DNA of 64,000 nucleotides from Tragulus kanchil (taxonomy: Eukaryota > Chordata > Mammalia > Artiodactyla > Tragulidae). The stretch spans positions 15,765,471 through 15,829,470 of the forward strand of contig JAIOJX010000027.1 of the NCBI GenBank assembly GCA_022376925.1. The letters are read 5' to 3'. Position 1 is the stretch's first letter. Each line of letters begins with the position of its first letter. Below, piece by piece: positions 59,014-64,000 of the stretch. Both the position numbers and the translations under genes were made by a program. Below the pieces are notes generated by a model. It was not told the DNA's origin and searched no databases. It saw only the letters and a list, made by a program, of their open reading frames with translations.

Positions 59014-59270
59014 CCATCAAGCCTCTTTTGTTTTTATATTTATTTTCATCCATCTTTCATTCTTCAGCATGTGTGGGCTTCCCATCACAGTAGCCTCTCT
59101 CGTTGTAGAGCACCGGCTCTGGGCACACGTGCTCCAGAGCACTGGCTTATAATTGGCCACACCAGTCCAGCTGCTCCACAGCACGTGGGATCTTCCTGGG
59201 CCAAGAATCAAACCAGTGCCCCTTGCACTGAAAGGCGGGCTCTTTAACCACTGGACCACCAGGGAAGCCT
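59014..59270 (-). mobile_element. CHR-type SINE; copy at 60114-60370
   Basis: Antisense element with flanks TAGCCTCACTTT at about 58992 and 59272, a 12-base target duplication. It lies about 200 bases upstream of the CEP112 exon sequence. Confidence 0.82.
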
Positions 59271-59472
59271 CTAGCCTCACTTTAATGGTAGAAAGCACTC
59301 CTTTAAAAAAAAAAAAAACAGTTAATTTAGATGTTGGTTTTCATCAGCATGGTTTATGATATGTTTGTTAATTGTATTATCTCTAATCCTCTGCATATTT
59401 TCTTCAGGTTACTTAGTGATACAGAATTGTTATGAAGGCAGAGACTTTCTTAACAATGACCTATTCTTTCAG

Positions 59473-59527
59473 AACCAGATGATCAAAGAATTGGAGTCCC
59501 GTGTCCAGCAGCTGACTGGTGAAGCGA
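59473..59527 (+). pseudogene. CEP112: CEP112 exon NQMIKELE..., truncated copy at a duplication junction
   Basis: The acceptor and first 18 codons (NQMIKELESRVQQLTGEA) match the exon at 60573, but after GAAGCG the sequence jumps into intron sequence first seen near 58437 (TTGCTAGGATTTTGATTG). No donor follows. The break shows small base losses relative to the intact copy. It is the left copy of tandem duplication 18 and cannot function as an exon. Confidence 0.85.
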
Positions 59528-60572
59528 AACAGAAAAGCTTGCTAGGATTTTGATTGGAGTTGCATTAAATCTGTAGATCAAGTTGGGAATAACCACCATT
59601 GACATTACTGAGTCTTCCTATCCATGAACATGGGCTATTTCTCCATTTATTTGGTTCTTTGATTTTTTCCCATACTTCCATCAGAGATTTATAGTTTACT
59701 GCATGTGGCTCTTGTATATTTTGTCAGGCTTGTATATATTTCATTTGGGAGGGTGCTAAGGTAAATAGTAGGCTTCCCGGCCTGCTTCCCAGGCATTAGT
59801 GGTAAAGAGCCTTCCTGCCAGTGCAGGACACATAAGAGATGCAGGTTCGATCCCTGGGTCGGGAAGATCCCCTGGAGGAGGGCGTGGCCACACACTCCAG
59901 TGTTCTTCCCCGAAGAATGCCAGGGACAGTGGAGCCCGAGGGGCTACAGTCCAGGGGGCTGCACAGAGTCGACAGGACTGAGGGACTCAGCAGGCGCACA
60001 CTCAAGCTCCTGTCCCCAAATCAGAATAGCGCCAGTTCGTTAATACCCACTCAGTGAATGAACAAGAGCCTAAAAAAGGTGTAAAAACACATTAGCCTCA
60101 CTTTTTTCTTTTCCCATCAAGCCTCTTTTGTTTTTATATTTATTTTCATCCATCTTTCATTCTTCAGCATGTGTGGGCTTCCCATCACAGTAGCCTCTCT
60201 CGTTGTAGAGCACCGGCTCTGGGCACACGTGCTCCAGAGCACTGGCTTATAATTGGCCACACCAGTCCAGCTGCTCCACAGCACGTGGGATCTTCCTGGG
60301 CCAAGAATCAAACCAGTGCCCCTTGCACTGAAAGGCGGGCTCTTTAACCACTGGACCACCAGGGAAGCCTCTAGCCTCACTTTAATGGTAGAAAGCACTC
60401 CTTTAAAAAAAAAAAAAACAGTTAATTTAGATGTTGGTTTTCATCAGCATGGTTTATGATATGTTTGTTAATTGTATTATCTCTAATCCTCTGCATATTT
60501 TCTTCAGGTTACTTAGTGATACAGAATTGTTATGAAGGCAGAGACTTTCTTAACAATGACCTATTCTTTCAG

Positions 60573-60727
60573 AACCAGATGATCAAAGAATTGGAGTCCC
60601 GTGTCCAGCAGCTGACTGGTGAAGCGGAAAACAGTAATTTACAGAAGCAGAAATTAATTCAAGAAAAGCTTGAACTTGAGAGATGTTACCAGATAACATG
60701 TAACGAATTACAAGAAGTAAAGGCAAG
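60573..60727 (+). CDS. CEP112: CEP112 exon (NQMIKELESRVQQLTGEAEN...), copy 1
   Basis: The acceptor CTATTCTTTCAG and donor AG/GTATTG bound 155 bases: 51 codons from NQMIKELESRV to QEVKA plus AG of a split arginine codon. It follows LST of the exon at 42700, so no exon is missing in the intron of about 17.7 kb as assembled. All residues are coiled coil; a single CYQITC segment with two cysteines interrupts the charged run. An intact copy lies at 61713 and a truncated one at 59473. Confidence 0.91.
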
Positions 60728-61036
60728 GTATTGTGTGAAGTCAGACGGCTCTCAGGCATGGCTATAAAGAATAACATTAATTCATTAAGTTATCTGCTAA
60801 AATTAATCCCACTTGTGCCTCTAACCTGGGGAGGTTTCCAGTCTAAATGCTGCCGTTAATTTTTTAAGTTCCATTGAATATAAGAAGCATACTGTTTAAA
60901 AATGGTTGATAAAAATGTGGTTACTTATTTGATGTATTGAGAGATAATACATTTGGGTTTGACTGACTAAAAATTCCATTTTCGAGGTTGATTATACCCA
61001 TGGTGGAAGTCTGTTTTATTCTCTGGTTGCTTTTAG

Positions 61037-61166
61037 GCGCAACACACTGCACAAAGAGAAAGACCATCTTGTCACTGATTATGAACAAAACCTGAAACTA
61101 TTGCAAACCAAGCATGATGCTGATGTCAGCCTTCTGAAAAAGGAGCATGCTCTTTCTGCTTCTAAG
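61037..61166 (+). CDS. CEP112: CEP112 exon (RNTLHKEKDHLVTDYEQN...), copy 1
   Basis: The acceptor TTGCTTTTAG and donor GTATTGCAG bound 130 bases: one base completes the split arginine, then 43 codons from RNTLHKEKDH to HALSASK, ending phase 0. Coiled coil. The next CEP112 exon is outside the window. An identical copy is at 62177-62306. Confidence 0.91.
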
Positions 61167-61712
61167 GTATTGCAGGTGCTGGTGGCCGCAGCCAGCCAAC
61201 TGAGCCGATTCGTTACTCAGCACAGAGCTGAGTCATCGCTCAGCACAGAGCTCGAGGTGCCCTGTGGACGCTCACATTCTGGCGTGTAAAGTAGTCTCTT
61301 TTGCTTGATTTAATGCTAAGTGTCTAATGTATAGCACAATGTAAATACTTAATAAGCTAAAATCTGCTGTAAATTAATCCTTTTAATGACTAGAGGTTTT
61401 AAAGGAGGAAACACAAAAATTTGAGAAGAAATGTTCAGTTGGGTTAATAACATTTTTGGAGTAAATTGCACTATTATTATTAATATTTTGATTCTAATAA
61501 TTATTAATGTTATTATCAATATTTGGAGACCTTGGTTATGCATTAGTTTTCCTGTCCTCACACACTTTAGATGTTGGTTTTCATCAGCATGGTTTATGAT
61601 ATGTTTGTTAATTGTATTATCTCTAATCCTCTGCATATTTTCTTCAGGTTACTTAGTGATACAGAATTGTTATGAAGGCAGAGACTTTCTTAACAATGAC
61701 CTATTCTTTCAG

Positions 61713-61867
61713 AACCAGATGATCAAAGAATTGGAGTCCCGTGTCCAGCAGCTGACTGGTGAAGCGGAAAACAGTAATTTACAGAAGCAGAAATTAATTC
61801 AAGAAAAGCTTGAACTTGAGAGATGTTACCAGATAACATGTAACGAATTACAAGAAGTAAAGGCAAG
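61713..61867 (+). CDS. CEP112: CEP112 exon (NQMIKELE...), duplicate copy
   Basis: Identical to 60573-60727, offset 1,140, with intact splice sites. Together with 62177-62306 it forms a two-exon block of 285 bases, exactly 95 codons, so a real duplication would lengthen the coiled coil in frame. I read it as a false duplicate because the period and abutting layout match the other 18 duplications. Confidence 0.55.
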
Positions 61868-62176
61868 GTATTGTGTGAAGTCAGACGGCTCTCAGGCATG
61901 GCTATAAAGAATAACATTAATTCATTAAGTTATCTGCTAAAATTAATCCCACTTGTGCCTCTAACCTGGGGAGGTTTCCAGTCTAAATGCTGCCGTTAAT
62001 TTTTTAAGTTCCATTGAATATAAGAAGCATACTGTTTAAAAATGGTTGATAAAAATGTGGTTACTTATTTGATGTATTGAGAGATAATACATTTGGGTTT
62101 GACTGACTAAAAATTCCATTTTCGAGGTTGATTATACCCATGGTGGAAGTCTGTTTTATTCTCTGGTTGCTTTTAG

Positions 62177-62306
62177 GCGCAACACACTGCACAAAGAGAA
62201 AGACCATCTTGTCACTGATTATGAACAAAACCTGAAACTATTGCAAACCAAGCATGATGCTGATGTCAGCCTTCTGAAAAAGGAGCATGCTCTTTCTGCT
62301 TCTAAG
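62177..62306 (+). CDS. CEP112: CEP112 exon (RNTLHKEKDH...), duplicate copy
   Basis: Identical to 61037-61166, offset 1,140, with intact splice sites. It is the second exon of the duplicated pair in tandem duplication 19. Confidence 0.55.
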
Positions 62307-62833
62307 GTATTGCAGGTGCTGGTGGCCGCAGCCAGCCAACTGAGCCGATTCGTTACTCAGCACAGAGCTGAGTCATCGCTCAGCACAGAGCTCGAGGTGC
62401 CCTGTGGACGCTCACATTCTGGCGTGTAAAGTAGTCTCTTTTGCTTGATTTAATGCTAAGTGTCTAATGTATAGCACAATGTAAATACTTAATAAGCTAA
62501 AATCTGCTGTAAATTAATCCTTTTAATGACTAGAGGTTTTAAAGGAGGAAACACAAAAATTTGAGAAGAAATGTTCAGTTGGGTTAATAACATTTTTGGA
62601 GTAAATTGCACTATTATTATTAATATTTTGATTCTAATAATTATTAATGTTATTATCAATATTTGGAGACCTTGGTTATGCATTAGTTTTCCTGTCCTCA
62701 CACACATTTATGAACTTATAGACTCCCTTAGGGCACTACCCACTTTTGTGTTCAATAATTGAAACTTTCTGCAAAGAAAATCCTATATAGCTTCAATGCT
62801 AAAGTGGTCAATTACTTGATATTTCATGAGTTA

Positions 62834-64000
62834 TTAGGTTGGTGCAAAGGTAATTGTGGTTTTGGACCATGAATTTCAAATCATTATAACTTGGATCGAG
62901 CTCATCTTTATTAATCAAAATAGGAACTATTGTAATCAACAGATTTTTCCCATTGAGAATTAAGTTTGTTTATTCCTGTAGCATAAAATCTGTGCTTTGG
63001 GATTCAAGGAATTCTTGGAAAGCATTTTCAGCCAGCTACTGGTTGTGGAAGCATTTTCCCTGCAAAAAGTTGTCAAGATGCTTGAAAAAGTGGTAATCAG
63101 TTGGCAAGAAGCCAGGTGAATGTGACGAATGCGGTAAACCTTGTAGCCCAGTTCATCCAGCTTCTGACTGTTGATTATGCAATATGTGATCAGTTCATAT
63201 CACGGAGAAGAACTGGCCCTTTCTGTTGACCAGTGCCAGCTGCAGGTATTGCAGTTTTTGATGCATCTCATTGATGTGCTGAGCACACTTCTCAGATGTA
63301 ATGGTTTCACCTGGATTCAGAAAGGTGTCGTGGAGCAGATGGGAAGCAGACCACACAGTGGCCATGGCCCTTGGTGCAGGTGTGGCTTTGGGAAGTGCTC
63401 TGGAGCTGCTTCTTGGTCCAGTCACTGAGCTGATCAGCACCGGTTGTCATATAAAATCCGCTTTTCATCACATGTGGCAATCCGATCAAGAAATGGTTCG
63501 TTGCCGCTGCACAGAGTAGGGCTTCAGAACGACCACTTTTCTGATCTGCGGTCAGCTCACGAGGCACCCAGGTACCGAGCTCGTTCACTTTCCAATGTGC
63601 TTCGCACGCCGAGTGGCCCGCCTTGAGTCCTCAGCGGCTTCCTGTGCGGCGGGTGGAGGGTCCGCTCTGACGGCAGCCTGCCGTGGTCGCTGGCGGCGGG
63701 CGGCGGGCGGCGGCGCCCCGTCCTCAGTGCCCTGGCTCCTCGGCAAGCCTCCCGAGCCACCGCCGCCCGTGTGCCATGTGCCCGTCGCCAGGTCCGGCGC
63801 CAGACGCGGTGCTGACGCTGCAGGCTGTCCCTGCTGTTTCGCAGCCCATTTTGAACTCGAGAGAATCGCTCGAATTTGCTTTCTGTCTCACACCATTTCC
63901 ATAGTTTAAAATAAATACAAAATAAACAGCAAGTAATGTCATTAGCAAAAAAAAAAACCGTAAAGTGAGAAATGTGCATTAAAATGATGTATAACATAAC
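62834..64000 (-). mobile_element. Mariner (Hsmar1-type) transposon, decayed, runs off the window
   Basis: The terminal repeat TTAGGTTGGTGCAAAGGTAA begins after a TA at 62832. Read on the minus strand, mariner transposase blocks appear in order from 63900 downward: ESKFERFSRVQNG, NELGTWVPRELT, FLNPGETIT, ALVNRKG. The frame is broken many times: the region corresponding to the first catalytic aspartate motif is altered, and a stop follows ALVNRKG. The transposase is therefore dead. The segment 63590-63840 is unusually CpG-rich compared with the rest. The other terminal repeat should lie just past 64000. Confidence 0.85.

Larger units (their letters stand above)
58433..60633. repeat. Tandem duplication 18 (period 1,100), cuts a CEP112 exon
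   Basis: About 58433-59533 recurs at 59534-60633. The breakpoint lies inside a coding exon in the left copy, which leaves the truncated exon at 59473-59527. Around the break the sequence reads GCGAAACAGAAAAGCTTGC. Confidence 0.95.
60428..62706. repeat. Tandem duplication 19 (period 1,140), carries two CEP112 exons
   Basis: 60428-61567 recurs at 61568-62706, abutting at TTTAGATGTTGG. It overlaps duplication 18. The two copies appear identical through both exons and the short intron between them. Confidence 0.95.
1..64000 (+). other. CEP112: CEP112 (CCDC46) locus, internal part of the gene
   Basis: Ten exons on the + strand join, in order and in phase, into one coiled-coil protein that I recognise as centrosomal protein 112. 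Blocks that identify it include SVSPTHRED, LKKSTLSLDDSD, NPRYLRQKP, DMKTKLMEAK, ERKNNEIEEMKTLYKK, ESLNNDWEKK, ENIQELLEDTNARLNKME and RNTLHKEKDHL. The protein is known to sit at the centrosome and has been linked to sperm head-tail attachment; the human protein is about 955 residues, so the roughly 343 residues here are an internal third. The start and stop codons lie outside the window. Intron sizes run from about 140 bases to about 17.7 kb as assembled, but several are inflated by the ~1.1 kb duplications. Promoter and UTRs are not in view. Confidence 0.93.

Noticed and set aside
1..62706. A genuine new tandem-amplification system
   Set aside because: Constant period, abutting layout, edge-only decay, indifference to content and a frame-breaking exon copy fit assembly error better. 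Kept as a finding because raw reads would settle it.
63195..63588. An intact mariner transposase gene
   Set aside because: Recognisable blocks are split over several frames with stops, and the region of the first catalytic aspartate motif is altered.

Overview
This window is nuclear DNA from a ruminant mammal. The evidence is spliced exons with GT/AG borders, an antisense BovB (RTE) LINE fragment, several Bov-tA SINEs, many tRNA-derived CHR-type SINEs, L1 remnants, a MIR and a decayed Hsmar1-type mariner. I see no bacterial, viral or CRISPR content.

The only gene I can support is the middle of CEP112 (CCDC46, centrosomal protein 112), on the + strand and running through the whole window. Ten exons can be read in order with matching splice phases: 8310-8400, 11311-11388, 22075-22122, 22265-22342, 33764-33850, 36506-36605, 37772-37890, 42700-42843, 60573-60727 and 61037-61166. 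Joined once each they give about 343 residues, most of them a long acidic/basic coiled coil. The start codon, earlier exons, later exons and stop codon lie outside the window. Everything else is intron. The other long ORFs I examined are chance frames through SINEs, minisatellites or GC-rich intron.

The dominant unexplained structure is a series of 19 head-to-tail tandem duplications. All have nearly the same period (about 1,081-1,171 bases, mean about 1.12 kb). They directly abut and add about 21 kb of redundant sequence, roughly one third of the window. They ignore gene structure: four of the ten exons are copied, one of them three times if a truncated copy is counted. Where copies differ, the differences are mostly small deletions and homopolymer smears close to the junctions. 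The simplest reading is systematic false duplication by an assembler or gap-filler, not biology. If any copy were real, the 60573-62306 block would add 95 codons in frame, whereas the 37772/38857 exon copy would break the frame.

Layout: 1-8309 intron with L1 pieces, a CpG-rich block and SINEs; 8310-22342 four exons; 22343-33763 intron with a minisatellite and an old DNA-transposon relic; 33764-42843 four exons; 42844-60572 a long repeat-rich intron carrying much antisense L1; 60573-62306 two exons, tandemly copied; 62834 to the end a mariner on the minus strand. I found no convincing new biological system. The ~1.1 kb duplication series and the locally abundant SINE subfamily are the points worth checking.
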